In this document: positions 24,257 to 34,216 of the stretch, one piece after another
Layout: the number at the start of each line of letters is the position of its first letter
How positions within the stretch are numbered: the stretch's first letter is position 1
NCBI RefSeq assembly: GCF_900451195.1
Contig: NZ_UGHR01000001.1
Location: forward strand, 1-64,000
DNA length: 64,000 nucleotides
Direction of reading: 5' to 3'
DNA from: Iodobacter fluviatilis
GTDB taxonomy: Bacteria > Pseudomonadota > Gammaproteobacteria > Burkholderiales > Chitinibacteraceae
The notes under the pieces: model-generated
Database searches by the model: none
Told to the model about the DNA's origin: nothing
What the model saw: only the letters and a program-made list of their open reading frames with translations
Translations under genes and position numbers: made by a program

Positions 24257-24871
24257 TCAGCGCTGCGCCGTTGCCAGTAATCCACCCACGGCAAAGAAAG
24301 CCGCACCGCAGCCTTGGTTAAAGCGCTTGATGCGGTTTGGGCCTTGCAGCCAGTTGCCCAGCCTTGCGCCGCCTGCTGCGTAGGCCACTTGCCAGCCTGC
24401 TTCGATGATAAAAAAGCTGCCCAGCAAAATAGCCCATTGCCCCGCTTGCGGTTGTGCGGTGTTGATAAATTGCGGCAAAAAAGCACCGGCAAATAAAATA
24501 GCCTTAGGGTTTGATAGCGCCACAGTTAATCCCAGACGAAAGCGCCTTGCTGCAGAATCGGCAGAAGCATTGGGCATTTCTAAGTTGTTTCCGGCTTTAA
24601 AACATTGCCAGCCCAAATAAATTAAATACACCGCACCGGCTAATTTAAAAATCAAAAACAGCGTGGCAGATGTCGCCAGAATAGTGGCCATACCAAAGGC
24701 CGAGAGCGCAAACAATAAACACAAACCTGCTAGTGCACCACTCATGGTCGCCAGCGTCGCCTGCCAGCCATAACGTGTGCCGTGCGACAGCATCAGCAGC
24801 ATATTCGGGCCGGGTGTGGCCGAAATAAAAAAAGTGGTGGCAATAAAGGTGAGCCAGATGGGCATACTCAT
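24257..24871 (-). CDS. LysE/RhtB family amino acid exporter
   Basis: 204 residues with six hydrophobic segments and the N-terminal family signature FISATPGPNM. LysE/RhtB proteins export amino acids (lysine, homoserine, threonine, others) across the inner membrane. Substrate is not predictable here. It stands alone on the minus strand, converging on the peptidase gene; the intergenic hairpin now sits next to an IS element. Confidence 0.9.
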   Translation of the reverse strand: MSMPIWLTFIATTFFISATPGPNMLLMLSHGTRYGWQATLATMSGALAGLCLLFALSAFGMATILATSATLFLIFKLAGAVYLIYLGWQCFKAGNNLEMPNASADSAARRFRLGLTVALSNPKAILFAGAFLPQFINTAQPQAGQWAILLGSFFIIEAGWQVAYAAGGARLGNWLQGPNRIKRFNQGCGAAFFAVGGLLATAQR

Positions 24872-24924
24872 GGGGTTATTCCTTGTACGGAAGACTCATT
24901 AAATAATTCACTGATATTACTTAG

Positions 24925-24985
24925 CCAAACCTAAATCTTGAAACACGGAGGTCACAGAGAACACGGCGTTTCACGGAGCAAAACA
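24925..24985. repeat. CACGGAG-rich dispersed repeat, copy 1
   Basis: The stretch from CCAAACCTAAATCTTGAAAC to CACGGAGCAAAAC matches the reverse complement of 54575-54635 almost base for base: both contain CTTGAAACAC, CAGAGAACACGG and GTTTCACGGAG. It lies in the 433-base gap between the LysE and GGDEF/EAL genes. Confidence 0.8.
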
Positions 24986-25065
24986 AATTGTGAATTAAGT
25001 TATTTTGCATCGTTTAAGGATTTTTAAAACTCCGCAATTATGATTCGTATCGCAGTAAGTAGCAC

Positions 25066-25300
25066 GGGGCTTAAATTTCCCATTGAAACACTGAAGCTCC
25101 GAACAAGCGGGGCGGGGGATCGCTTGGGAGCGAGCCAATCCCACCCGCCGCCGACTCGATTGGACCGTAGGAGGGGCCTTCGTGTTATTGGGGTTGTGGC
25201 TTGGCTTCGTTTCTTGGCCACACAAAAATCATATAGTTTGCGGGATGCCGCACCTAAATCAACGTGCCGAAGGCACTAAAAAGAAGATCTCTGCATAACA
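25066..25300 (+). repeat. Dispersed element R1, copy A
   Basis: Shares with the copies at 31990, 43209, 54292 and 61381 an ordered set of blocks: GGGCTTAAAT, CGAACAAGCGGGGCGGG, GACTCGATTG, GGCCTTCGTGTT, a TTTCTTGGCCACAC block, CACCTAAATCAACGTGCCG and the hairpin GTGCCGAAGGCAC. It ends in CATAACA four bases before the stop codon of the GGDEF/EAL gene. It fills most of the gap here. Confidence 0.85.
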
Positions 25301-25304
25301 TTCG

Positions 25305-28133
25305 TTAAATAATATTCAATCCCGGATGATCTTTCATCGGTTTATCCAGGTAATAGCCTTGCACCTGATCAATTCCCAATTCAATCAGCATATTAAAAAT
25401 GGCTTCGTTTTCTACAAACTCGGCAATGGTTGTTTTGCCCATTTCATGGGCCATACTCACCATGCCGCGCACAAAGACCTGGCTGTCGTGATCGCTGATT
25501 AAGTCTTTAATAAAAAAGCCGTCAATTTTAAGCACGTCGGCTTTCAGCTGTTTTAAATAGGCAAAGGACGCAAAACCCGTACCAAAGTCATCAAGGCATA
25601 CGGTGCAGCCGGTGGCGCGCAATGCATCAATAAAACGCTCTGCATCGCGGATGTCTGAAACGGCGGCTGTTTCGGTTAATTCAACTAATAATCGGGCTGG
25701 GTTTACTTTATGCAGCTTGAGCTGCTGACTGATGTATTCCGGCATTTCCGGCTCGTCAAAAGAGCGGCCGGAGATATTAATGGCAATAGATGGAATATTG
25801 GCTTTTTTGCCGAGCAGTTCAATGGTGGTGCGTATCACCCAGCGATCAATATCAATAATCTTACCGGTTTTTTCTGCATGGGGAATAAACAGCCCTGGCA
25901 TAATGATTTCATCAGGTTTTTGCATATCCTTCATCCGGACCAGCGCTTCTAAATGCGCAAGTTTACGGGTTCTGGGATAGTAAATTCCCTGGAAATGCAG
26001 CTCTAAGCCATTGTTTTCCAATGCCTCAGTAATACGGTCTTTCCATGAAAGCCGGGTAATGGCTGATCTGGATGGATCAGCATCCTGGCGATACATGCGC
26101 CAAGTGGATTTACCTGCCGACTTGGCCTGATACATGGCCGAATCCGCATGGGCGACCAGCTCCAGTGAGTTGCTGGCGTGATTGGGGAACAACGCCACGC
26201 CCACCGATGAAGAAGGGCGCAATACGTGGCCTTCAACCGTAAACGGAATCTGCGAGATGGAGCTGACAATGCGCTCGGCTAGCTTACTGACTTCAAACTC
26301 ATTGCAATCGGGCACTAATATCGCAAATTCATCACCGCCAAGACGCGAAAACACTTCATGGCGGCGCACTTGAGTGCCGATGGTTTGGGCGATACATTTC
26401 AGTAAATCATCACCCACGCCGTGTCCAAAGGTGTCGTTGACGTGTTTAAACTCGTCCAGATCAAAGAAAACCAAGGCCATGGCGCTTTGTTTGCGATCGG
26501 CTTCGGATACCATGCGATCCAGCTCCTGCTGAAAGCGATGGCGGTTATAGAGGCCAGTGAGGGCGTCGCGCTCGGCCAGCTTGATCATATGCTCGGACAG
26601 CTCGCGCTGCTGGGTCACATCTTCGTAAATCCACATCCGGCCATTCGCCGTGCCTTGGCTGTCCAGTACCCTGAAGCCATGCTGGGTAATGACCCGGCCA
26701 TCGTTCATGCTGAGCTCGCCAAAATCGACTTTATCGTCTGATAGCGCCAGCTCTTCCAGATAATTGGCAATAATATCGCCAAGTGCAGGGCGGTTTTCTG
26801 CGATTTGCAGAATCTGCCCAATGGGCTTGCCGGGCAGCTGATTACCGGGCCCCAGCCCCCATAAATCACAGAAAGCCGGGTTATGAAACACCACACGGTT
26901 GTCGTTATCGACAAACAGCACACCAAAGCGCATGGCGGAGAGTAAGGCGGTCAGCCGTGCACGCTCAGACTCCGCACGGGATAAATAGCTTTGCCCTAGT
27001 GATTGAATCTGGCGCAGTTCGATCACGGCTTTGCGCAGTGACAACCGGTCTTCTTTTAGCTCGCTGTTATCACGGATACTGGCGCGCAGGCCTAAATAAT
27101 TTTCATTGGAATCGTAAATCGGCTGCCAGGATACCGAGGCCCAGAATGGCTGGCCATCCCGGCGAACGGCTCTGAATTCAAAATCTTGGATCACGCTGCG
27201 GTGCTCAAGTGCCTGTTTAAGCGTTTCTGTAACGCGGGAGCGCTCTTCCGGCATGGTGAGCGATAAAGGAAAATCACCCAGCAGCATGCATTCATTCACT
27301 GAGTAGCCGGAAAGCCGGGTCACCGAATCATTAATCCATACCAGCCGGCCTTCCTCGGGGGATAGCCATAGCTCGGTACTGTGGGTGTAGTTGGCAATGG
27401 TATGGAATTTCTCTTCATTCATGACCAGCGAATCGATCCGCTCTTTAATTAAACTGGTCATTTCATTAAAGCGACGGGTAAGCTGGCTGATTTCGTCTTG
27501 CCCGTGCGGGATGGGGGCAACATTATTGTAATTACCTTGGGCTGCGTTTTCTGCGGCTTTAATCAGCCGGTGAATATGGCGGCTGAGCCAAATGCCAAAA
27601 AGCCCCATCATCAGTGCGGAAAGTAAAATGCCCACCACCATGGTAATGGCGTTTTGCATCAGTAATTGATTGACTCCACCGCGCATAATCTCGGTGGAAA
27701 TACCAAAGCGCAATTCGCCATAGGGCTCGCCAGCAAATTCAATCGGGGTGGCCGCATGGATGAGCGCAGGCAGGTTTTTTTCCAGTGATAGTTTATCAAC
27801 AGGGGGCAGCGGGTGAGCAATATCCCAGCCTCTTGCGGCAATGATTTGTTTTTTATTATTGAGCAGAATAATGTAATCAATGCCTTCTGCCGTGCGAATA
27901 CCTTCCAGTAAATCAGCGGCCTGGGCCAGATTGCCTGTGGATAAAGGCGTGGCAAAAGCTGCATTTAGCAGGCGGGATAATTCTTGAACACGCACTTCGG
28001 TGGCGTGTGTGGCCATTTCTGACCATATTCTCGAGGTATTGAGTAGAAGAATGGCTAAAATCGTACATTGCACCAGCGTGCTGACCACGATTAAACGTGT
28101 GCGAAGCGAATTAAAAAACGGAAGCGATGCCAT
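25305..28133 (-). CDS. Membrane-bound GGDEF/EAL cyclic-di-GMP protein with HAMP and PAS domains
   Basis: 942 residues. Membrane helices lie at about 12-33 and 162-183 around a periplasmic sensor domain, followed by HAMP (to about 236), PAS (about 245-360), a second PAS (about 400-510), GGDEF (motif 599-603, RLGGDEF intact) and EAL (E729-A-L). In the EAL part TETAAV, DDFGTGF and the KIDG block are kept, while the later AEGVE-type block reads AEFVEN. Both synthesis and breakdown of c-di-GMP are possible; which dominates cannot be said. It probably couples an external signal to biofilm or motility. The stop abuts an R1 repeat. Confidence 0.92.
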   Translation of the reverse strand: MASLPFFNSLRTRLIVVSTLVQCTILAILLLNTSRIWSEMATHATEVRVQELSRLLNAAFATPLSTGNLAQAADLLEGIRTAEGIDYIILLNNKKQIIAARGWDIAHPLPPVDKLSLEKNLPALIHAATPIEFAGEPYGELRFGISTEIMRGGVNQLLMQNAITMVVGILLSALMMGLFGIWLSRHIHRLIKAAENAAQGNYNNVAPIPHGQDEISQLTRRFNEMTSLIKERIDSLVMNEEKFHTIANYTHSTELWLSPEEGRLVWINDSVTRLSGYSVNECMLLGDFPLSLTMPEERSRVTETLKQALEHRSVIQDFEFRAVRRDGQPFWASVSWQPIYDSNENYLGLRASIRDNSELKEDRLSLRKAVIELRQIQSLGQSYLSRAESERARLTALLSAMRFGVLFVDNDNRVVFHNPAFCDLWGLGPGNQLPGKPIGQILQIAENRPALGDIIANYLEELALSDDKVDFGELSMNDGRVITQHGFRVLDSQGTANGRMWIYEDVTQQRELSEHMIKLAERDALTGLYNRHRFQQELDRMVSEADRKQSAMALVFFDLDEFKHVNDTFGHGVGDDLLKCIAQTIGTQVRRHEVFSRLGGDEFAILVPDCNEFEVSKLAERIVSSISQIPFTVEGHVLRPSSSVGVALFPNHASNSLELVAHADSAMYQAKSAGKSTWRMYRQDADPSRSAITRLSWKDRITEALENNGLELHFQGIYYPRTRKLAHLEALVRMKDMQKPDEIIMPGLFIPHAEKTGKIIDIDRWVIRTTIELLGKKANIPSIAINISGRSFDEPEMPEYISQQLKLHKVNPARLLVELTETAAVSDIRDAERFIDALRATGCTVCLDDFGTGFASFAYLKQLKADVLKIDGFFIKDLISDHDSQVFVRGMVSMAHEMGKTTIAEFVENEAIFNMLIELGIDQVQGYYLDKPMKDHPGLNII

Positions 28134-28234
28134 GCAAACCTGTCGTGAAATGATTGCTTAATTTAGGGTCAGACGCGTCGTACCGAAGATGACGTCTGAT
28201 CGCTTTCTTTGCTAAAGCATCTTTATCAAATTAA

Positions 28235-28266
28235 ACACTGCCAAAAAGAGGTGTTTTTGGCAGTGT
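28235..28266 (-). terminator. Probable argA terminator
   Basis: Perfect 13-bp stem ACACTGCCAAAAA/TTTTTGGCAGTGT with a 6-base loop; on the minus strand TTTAATTTG follows. It lies 60 bases after the argA stop. Confidence 0.7.
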
Positions 28267-28325
28267 CACATGATCAATAATAATCAGTAATAGAAATATC
28301 GTATATTTAATTTACACAATAGCGT

Positions 28326-29642
28326 TTAGTTACGCAGCTGTTTAATAAATACTTTAGATCTTCTTTGGTAATTGTAGAGCTGCTTTCTTTCTATTGGTAA
28401 TGCATCAACGGTAGCCAGTGCAAATCCCCGTTCTACAAACCAATGTGCGGTGCGTGTTGTTAATACAAATAATTCGCGTACGCCTAGGCTTCTAGCGTGT
28501 TGCTCTATATGCTTCAATAATTGTTCACCCCGATTGGCATCACGATAGTCCGGATGAATCACCAGGCAAGCCATTTCTGCCATATGGCTTTTAGGAAATG
28601 GATACATCGCTACGCAACCGACAATTTTGCTGTCGTGCTCCAGTACCGAATAGCGGTGGATTTCACGCTCCAGCAGCTCACGCCCTCGTTTAACCAGCAC
28701 ACCATCGTCTTCCAGTGGCTCGATCAGCGCCAATACACCGCCTACATCATCAATCGTGGCCTCTCGCATGGTTTCCAGCGAATCACGGGAAACCATGGTG
28801 CCTATCCCATCATGGGTAAACAATTCTTTCAGCAAAGCGCCATCTACATGATGGCTGACCAGATGCGCCCGCGCTACCCCGCTTCTTACTGCCTTAATGG
28901 CACAGGGCAGATAAAGCCGGATGTCTTCATGTGGATGCGGATGGGTGCTGAGAAACTGATCGGCCTGTAAAGCGGTTAGCTCTGTAAGCAGCTCGCCGGC
29001 TAAATCTTCCACACCCTGCTGGCCCAATAAAAAGATCAGCTTGTCGGCGCGCAAGGCAATGGCCGCGCTGGTGGCCACATCTTCGAGCGGCACATTGAAA
29101 ACTTCGCCTGTTGGTGAGTAGCCTAAGGTAGACAGCAAGACCAGCTCACCATCATCAAGGCGATAGCGGATGGCCGTGGTGTCCACCTTGCGCACTTCGC
29201 CGGTATACATCAGGTCTAAGCCATCACGGATACCCATAGGCTGCGCGGTAATAAAGTTACCCGCAGAAACGCGGATATCTGCATTGGCCATGGGAGAGTT
29301 CGCCAGACCCATAGATAACCATGATTCGATTTCTACTCTGACCTGGCCTACCGCCTGAATAACACATTCCAGTGTGGGTAAATCGGTTACGCGTAAGCCG
29401 TGATGATAACGTGTTTCTAAACCACGCTCTGCAGTGCGGGCTTCAATTTGCGGCCTTGCGCCATGCACTACAACTAGGCGCACGCCAAGGCTGGTCAGCA
29501 AATTGATGTCATGGGTAATGGTGGCAAATTTGCCATCCCGGACGACTTCTCCCCCTAAGGCAATAACAAATGTGCGGCCACGGAAGGCGTGAATATAAGG
29601 GGCGGCCAGGCGGAATGACTGGACGAACTCATCGGCTTGCAT
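28326..29642 (-). CDS. argA: Amino-acid N-acetyltransferase (N-acetylglutamate synthase)
   Basis: 438 residues in the classical ArgA layout: an N-terminal amino-acid-kinase-like domain (residues about 1-285, with VIALGGEVV and VVVHGARPQI) and a C-terminal GNAT acetyltransferase domain (about 295-438). It makes N-acetylglutamate from glutamate and acetyl-CoA, the first committed step of arginine synthesis, and is usually feedback-inhibited by arginine through the kinase-like domain. The ATG chosen has AGGAATACC directly upstream. It is divergent from pagL. Confidence 0.95.
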   Translation of the reverse strand: MQADEFVQSFRLAAPYIHAFRGRTFVIALGGEVVRDGKFATITHDINLLTSLGVRLVVVHGARPQIEARTAERGLETRYHHGLRVTDLPTLECVIQAVGQVRVEIESWLSMGLANSPMANADIRVSAGNFITAQPMGIRDGLDLMYTGEVRKVDTTAIRYRLDDGELVLLSTLGYSPTGEVFNVPLEDVATSAAIALRADKLIFLLGQQGVEDLAGELLTELTALQADQFLSTHPHPHEDIRLYLPCAIKAVRSGVARAHLVSHHVDGALLKELFTHDGIGTMVSRDSLETMREATIDDVGGVLALIEPLEDDGVLVKRGRELLEREIHRYSVLEHDSKIVGCVAMYPFPKSHMAEMACLVIHPDYRDANRGEQLLKHIEQHARSLGVRELFVLTTRTAHWFVERGFALATVDALPIERKQLYNYQRRSKVFIKQLRN

Positions 29643-29753
29643 GGTATTCCTAAAAAAATGATGTGCTTTGCACAAAGGATAACGTCAGCTAGAAAAATAT
29701 AAAAGGATTGCTGTGTCTATATTGTAAAGACGCCACCGATAAGGAGCCTCGCT

Positions 29754-30296
29754 ATGTTTGCATTTGTCATCCGGTTTTGCCTGACCTGCATTTTGTTTGC
29801 AGTGGCTGGTGCAGAGGCGTTTGAGTGGCAAGTTAGCGCCGGGCAGGGCATGCAACCTAAGCATGTGGAGCAGCACCATTTATTCAGAGTGGCGTGGCGC
29901 ACGGATTTACCATGGTCATGGTATGAGACAAAAACCGGGAAGCTGAGCTCCGGATTGGCTTTGGGGGCGGGTTTATGGCGCGGTGATGATCTAAATACCG
30001 GTGAATTATTTATTACACCCGAGCTGCGCTATGAGTGGGCTGCTGCTGATCAGGGCTTACAGTGGTTTGTAGAGGCAGGGGTGGGCGGGCATGTGTTTTC
30101 GCGCACAGATTACGCCAAACGGGGGCCCTTCAGCACGGCTTTTCAATTTGGCGAACAGCTGGGGGCTGGGGTGCGTTTTGGCGAGCGCAGGTCACAAGAT
30201 TTAACATTGTTGTATCAGCACCACTCAAATGGTGATATTAAAACGCCTAATTATGGTGCTGATTTTCTGGTGTTGAGGTATGGATTTAAAATGTAG
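29754..30296 (+). CDS. pagL: Lipid A 3-O-deacylase, PagL family
   Basis: 180 residues: a signal peptide (cleavage near residue 22) and an eight-stranded outer-membrane beta-barrel with alternating hydrophobic residues and a C-terminal Phe-Lys-Met end. The PagL active-site motif is H156-H-S158-N-G in YQHHSNGDIKTPN. PagL removes a 3-O acyl chain from lipid A at the outer-membrane surface and lowers endotoxicity. AAGGAG precedes the ATG. It stands alone near surface-polysaccharide genes. Confidence 0.9.
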   Translation: MFAFVIRFCLTCILFAVAGAEAFEWQVSAGQGMQPKHVEQHHLFRVAWRTDLPWSWYETKTGKLSSGLALGAGLWRGDDLNTGELFITPELRYEWAAADQGLQWFVEAGVGGHVFSRTDYAKRGPFSTAFQFGEQLGAGVRFGERRSQDLTLLYQHHSNGDIKTPNYGADFLVLRYGFKM

Positions 30297-30378
30297 AAAG
30301 AGCAGTGGGGCGTACTTCTAAGTGCTGCGTGTGACGGTCTTTTACCACTCAGCAATCAGGGCACGCCCTTGGGTTTTT

Positions 30379-31833
30379 TTAATAAGCCCCGCGCCCGGTC
30401 GCCACGGTTTTGATGGTTTTGCAGACAATTGCCACGTCGTACCAAAGATTCCAGTTTTTTACATACCAAGCATCCAGCGCCACGCGTTCGGCATAAGTGG
30501 TGTCGTTGCGGCCCGATACCTGCCACAGCCCCGTCAGGCCGGGGCGCGCTTCTAGATAGAAATCAACGTGATCGCCATAGCGCTCTAGTTCAGCAGTAAT
30601 AATAGGGCGCGGGCCGACTAAGCTCATTTCACCTTTGATCACATTCCACAGCTGCGGGATTTCATCGAGGCTGGTTTTTCTTAAAAACTCGCCTATTGGT
30701 GTGATGCGCGGATCATTTTTAAGCTTAAAGTCTTTATCCCACTCGGCACGTGCCTCGCTGCTGCTGGCAAGCAGCTTTTCCAATACCTCTTGGCTGTTGG
30801 AAACCATGGTGCGGAATTTCCAGCACTTAAACGGCTTGCCGTTAATGCCGACACGGACATGGCCAAAAAAGATGCTGCCAGGGCCGCCCTGGCGTTTAAT
30901 CTGAATCGCCACATAGGCTAAGAGAGGCGAAAGCAGCAGCAGGCCCACGCTGGCACCAAATAAATCGAAAGCGCGTTTTAAGGTGGTGAGTGATTTAACC
31001 GACAGATTATTGCGCACGCGCAGCAACAGCACTTCATGACTAAAAAAATGGTGCGGCACTACGCCAAACAGCGGCAAGCCAGCAATCGGCGGAATGATGT
31101 GCATATCTTTATATTTAAGCGAGAGCAGCTCAATTTGTGGGCCAAGGCGGCGTAGCTCGTCTTCATCCACGGCCACTACCACATGGGGGCGATTATTATT
31201 ATCCAGCCATGAAAGCAGCCCGGTTTCCTCGAGCTGAATCACTGGCCGGGCTTGGCCATCAATCGTCAGTTCGGCAGGATCGTTTTTATTGATGGATAAA
31301 AAGGCTTGTACTTCAAAACCCAGCTGACGCTCGCTATGCATGGCGCGGCAGGCATCGATGGCATTGCTGCTGGCACCGATAATGACCGTTGGCAGCTGCC
31401 AGAGTTTTTTAGACAGCAGCCAGTTTTTCATTTGCGAGCGTAAAAGCGGCAAGAGCAGCAGCGCTAGGCTCCAAGACATTGGCCATAAAAAGCGCGATAC
31501 CGTGAATTTACCTAGTAGTACCAGCATGCCGTTTAACAGCGCAGCCAGCAGCAGGGCGCGCAGGATTTCCAGTAGCTCATCCCAAAACGGCAGGCGCAGG
31601 CTGTAATGGCCCCGCCACCAGAAATTACCGACGGTGAGTACGGCTAAAAACAAAAAGGCCGTGCTTTGCTGCGAGCCTTCCCACCACCACCAGGCGGCAA
31701 AATCGCCACCAATTCTTTGGTGACGGAAAAAACTCAGCATGGCCAGCGCCGCACAAAAAGACGCGGTGAGCGCAGCAAAATCGGCCAGCGCCAGTAAGGG
31801 CTTGGCTCTTTCGGCTTGTAAATGCTTATTCAT
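30379..31833 (-). CDS. Undecaprenyl-phosphate sugar phosphotransferase (WbaP type)
   Basis: 484 residues. There are four to five N-terminal membrane helices (residues about 10-150), a Rossmann-like middle and a C-terminal bacterial sugar transferase domain. Family marks are KRAFDLFGA, FKCWKFRTMV, KTSLDEIPQLWN, MSLVGPRPI and ARPGLTGLWQVSGRND. It loads the first sugar phosphate (usually galactose or glucose) onto undecaprenyl phosphate, starting a polysaccharide repeat unit. Three glycosyltransferases lie upstream on the same strand, separated by an R1 repeat. No polymerase or flippase gene is seen. Confidence 0.92.
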   Translation of the reverse strand: MNKHLQAERAKPLLALADFAALTASFCAALAMLSFFRHQRIGGDFAAWWWWEGSQQSTAFLFLAVLTVGNFWWRGHYSLRLPFWDELLEILRALLLAALLNGMLVLLGKFTVSRFLWPMSWSLALLLLPLLRSQMKNWLLSKKLWQLPTVIIGASSNAIDACRAMHSERQLGFEVQAFLSINKNDPAELTIDGQARPVIQLEETGLLSWLDNNNRPHVVVAVDEDELRRLGPQIELLSLKYKDMHIIPPIAGLPLFGVVPHHFFSHEVLLLRVRNNLSVKSLTTLKRAFDLFGASVGLLLLSPLLAYVAIQIKRQGGPGSIFFGHVRVGINGKPFKCWKFRTMVSNSQEVLEKLLASSSEARAEWDKDFKLKNDPRITPIGEFLRKTSLDEIPQLWNVIKGEMSLVGPRPIITAELERYGDHVDFYLEARPGLTGLWQVSGRNDTTYAERVALDAWYVKNWNLWYDVAIVCKTIKTVATGRGAY

Positions 31834-31989
31834 TTTACTTCCTGATGTTTAAAGCAAAGATCTGTAGGCACAGAGCCTTTAGAGTACACGTGGAACACAG
31901 TTTGACTCGTTTTTCTTAGGGGGTATCGATTCTTTAAGGTTTCAGAGTATTTTGCTCGTTTGAAAAATCGTGGCGTTGGTGTTGTCTCC

Positions 31990-32236
31990 CCCCTGAGACC
32001 AGCCGATCGAGGAACAAGGGGCATGGGGAAGTCGTCGATTCGTGTTTGAGCGAAGCGAGTTGAATCGACGCCATGCCGGTTGTCCGCAGAGAGGGAACCC
32101 CGCGCAGCGGGGCGCAGACGCCGGGGTGGCCTTCTTTGGCTTCGTTTCTTGGCCACGCAAGAAAGGAAGGCCCACGCGGGGGCTCCCGCACCAAAGACAA
32201 TGTGCCGAAGGCACTAAAATGGTTTCTACATAACAT
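31990..32236 (+). repeat. Dispersed element R1, copy C
   Basis: Contains CGAGGAACAAG, a GTTGTCCGCAG block, GGGTGGCCTTCTTTGGCTTC, TTTCTTGGCCACGCAAG, GAAAGGAAGG and GTGCCGAAGGCAC followed by CTACATAACAT. It ends at the stop codon of the glycosyltransferase gene, like copy A at the GGDEF/EAL gene. It also carries TTCGTGTTTGAGCGAAGCG, shared with copy D. It fills most of the 403-base gap upstream of the WbaP gene. Confidence 0.85.
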
Positions 32237-33343
32237 CTAAGGTGAAATTCCATAAGCCTTATAAAGACTCGCCATCATCTTATCCAGCGAGTAATTCGCC
32301 TCGGCAAACTGCCTTGCCTGCGCGCCAAGTTTTTGGCGGGCGCTGCGGTCTTCGATCAGTGTATTGAGGTGTTTTACAAAATCGCTGCTGTTTTCGCAGA
32401 GATAGCCATTTTCACCATCAATCACTAAATCTTTATTGCCGACCACATTGGTTGCTAATACGGGCAGGCCGGCGGCCATGGCTTCGATCACGGCGACGGG
32501 CAGGCCTTCCCAGCGAGAGGTTTGGATATAAATATCTAGGCTGGCCAACTGCTCTAAAGCTTGGCTGCGATCTACCCAACCACTGAGTTTTACATTGGCA
32601 TTTTTCAGGTTTTTTTCTGAAGCCACATCACCGCCGCCTATCCACACAAATTCGACGCCGGGCTGGGCCACTTGGCTGGCAATCTTTGCAAATAGCTCAG
32701 GGTTACGGGCCAGGGTGACTCGGCCTACGGTGCCAATGCGCACGATATCTTGATTCCCCTTAGCGGGGTGGATGGCTGCCAGATCAACCGCGTTATTCAC
32801 CACCATCACATTACGGCTGAGATAACGGCGAATTTCTGCGCCTTCGGAAGGTGAGCAGGCGATAAAGGTGGTGGGGATTTCCGAGAGGATTTTTTCGACG
32901 GTCAGAAAAATGGTGTTTTTTAATCGCCCTTCAGCCCGCTGCAAAAACGATAAACCATGGGGTGAGAAAAACCACTTTGGCGCAGATTTCCCACGAATAA
33001 ATAAACTAACAATCCGCCCCAGCGCACCGGCCTTGGATGAATGCATATGCACCACATCTGGCTTTAACTCACGCAGCCAATGATAAAGCGCTCGGCCAGC
33101 TCGCCAGTCGGCGGCGGGGTTAATGGCGCGCACCATAGGCAGTTGAATAAAGCGGATGGCATCGACAAACAGCGCGCGCCAGTTGTCCGGCGTTTCTTCA
33201 CGTACCGAATGAATAATGGTGACGCTATGGCCATCTTTGGCCTGCGCATTGGCCATTGCCGACACCATAGACAGCGTGCCTGCGCCAAAGGCTTCGACGA
33301 TATGCACAATTTTAGCGGTGGGTTGTACGGGGATTAGGCTCAT
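32237..33343 (-). CDS. Glycosyltransferase family 4
   Basis: 368 residues with two Rossmann-like halves (GT-B fold). The C-terminal half carries the nucleotide-sugar signature RWEGLPVAVIEAMAAGLPV, where the two Glu residues seven apart (E-x7-E) bind the donor. It adds a sugar to a lipid-linked polysaccharide at the cytoplasmic membrane. Its start overlaps the stop of the upstream GT2 gene by four bases (ATGA), so the two are coupled. Donor and acceptor are unknown. Confidence 0.9.
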   Translation of the reverse strand: MSLIPVQPTAKIVHIVEAFGAGTLSMVSAMANAQAKDGHSVTIIHSVREETPDNWRALFVDAIRFIQLPMVRAINPAADWRAGRALYHWLRELKPDVVHMHSSKAGALGRIVSLFIRGKSAPKWFFSPHGLSFLQRAEGRLKNTIFLTVEKILSEIPTTFIACSPSEGAEIRRYLSRNVMVVNNAVDLAAIHPAKGNQDIVRIGTVGRVTLARNPELFAKIASQVAQPGVEFVWIGGGDVASEKNLKNANVKLSGWVDRSQALEQLASLDIYIQTSRWEGLPVAVIEAMAAGLPVLATNVVGNKDLVIDGENGYLCENSSDFVKHLNTLIEDRSARQKLGAQARQFAEANYSLDKMMASLYKAYGISP

Positions 33344-34146
33344 GCTTTTTTTGCTCTTAATATTGATTTGAGCTTAAACACCAGAGAGTAGGGCAATAAG
33401 AGTAAAAGCTGCGTTCTGCCCATACCAACTAAGGCGGCTAGGCTGTTATCGTTGTATTTTTTTTGCACCGCTAGGCGGGATGTGAGCTGCTGGCGGCGTT
33501 TACTCAGCGAAATGCCATTCGGGTCTAGCTCGTAGCGGATCATCACATCGGGCAGGTTGGCCACTTTAAACTGGCGAGTGAATTCGCTAAACAAGGCGTA
33601 GTCTTCTGCGGCTGGCATATCCAGTGGATAGAGGCCAGTGCTGTCCAAAGCGGCCGTTCTGAACATCACAGCCGGATGAATAAAAGCTGAGTTATTACGC
33701 ATTGTCTGGGTAATGGCCGCGTGCTCACTGGGGTGGCGCAGCACAAATTGCTCGGCCCCTGCCTGATCGACAAAACTGGCCGCGCCGCCGACCAGCATCA
33801 CATCGGGGTGACTGTCTAAAAAAGCGATTTGTTTTGCTAGGCGATCGGGCAGGTTTTCATCTCCACAATCGAGACGTGCAATCAGCTCGTAGCCACGGGC
33901 GCTAATCCAACTCAGGCCAGAATTAAGTGCATGCTCAATCCCCCGATTGACCGGCAAATTTAAAAACCGCAGCTCGCCCTGTGCCTTAAACGCATTTCTG
34001 GCCGCCGTATGCTCAATTGGCGCACGCGTGCTGCCATCGTCCACCACCAGCACATCGCATTGTTCATTGGGGCCGATGGAGGCTAAGGATTTAATCAGCC
34101 CGGCAGGATTATTAAAATGCGGTATCAGTAAAATAAGGCGTGTCAT
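33340..34146 (-). CDS. Glycosyltransferase family 2, paralog 1
   Basis: 268 residues with a GT-A fold: N-terminal LLIPHFNNPAGL, nucleotide-binding VVDDGS and an ARLDCGDEN motif at the metal site. The start is placed at MTRLILLIPHF, matching the tandem paralog. It is closely related to the next gene upstream along its length, with identical stretches such as KQIAFLDSHPD and GIEHALN. A substitution DCGDE replaces the DCDD of the paralog, which keeps an acidic triad. It is coupled to the GT4 gene. Confidence 0.88.
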   Translation of the reverse strand: MTRLILLIPHFNNPAGLIKSLASIGPNEQCDVLVVDDGSTRAPIEHTAARNAFKAQGELRFLNLPVNRGIEHALNSGLSWISARGYELIARLDCGDENLPDRLAKQIAFLDSHPDVMLVGGAASFVDQAGAEQFVLRHPSEHAAITQTMRNNSAFIHPAVMFRTAALDSTGLYPLDMPAAEDYALFSEFTRQFKVANLPDVMIRYELDPNGISLSKRRQQLTSRLAVQKKYNDNSLAALVGMGRTQLLLLLPYSLVFKLKSILRAKKA

Positions 34147-34216
34147 GTGTGCTTCTGTTTTTTGCGAGTGCGGCTTCGCGTTTAAATTAACCATTGTAGG
34201 GCGGGTGGAGCTTGCT

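Noticed and set aside
24925..25300. CRISPR-like spacing of repeats
   Set aside because: Repeats are single, long and unevenly placed; no regular repeat-spacer unit exists anywhere in the window.
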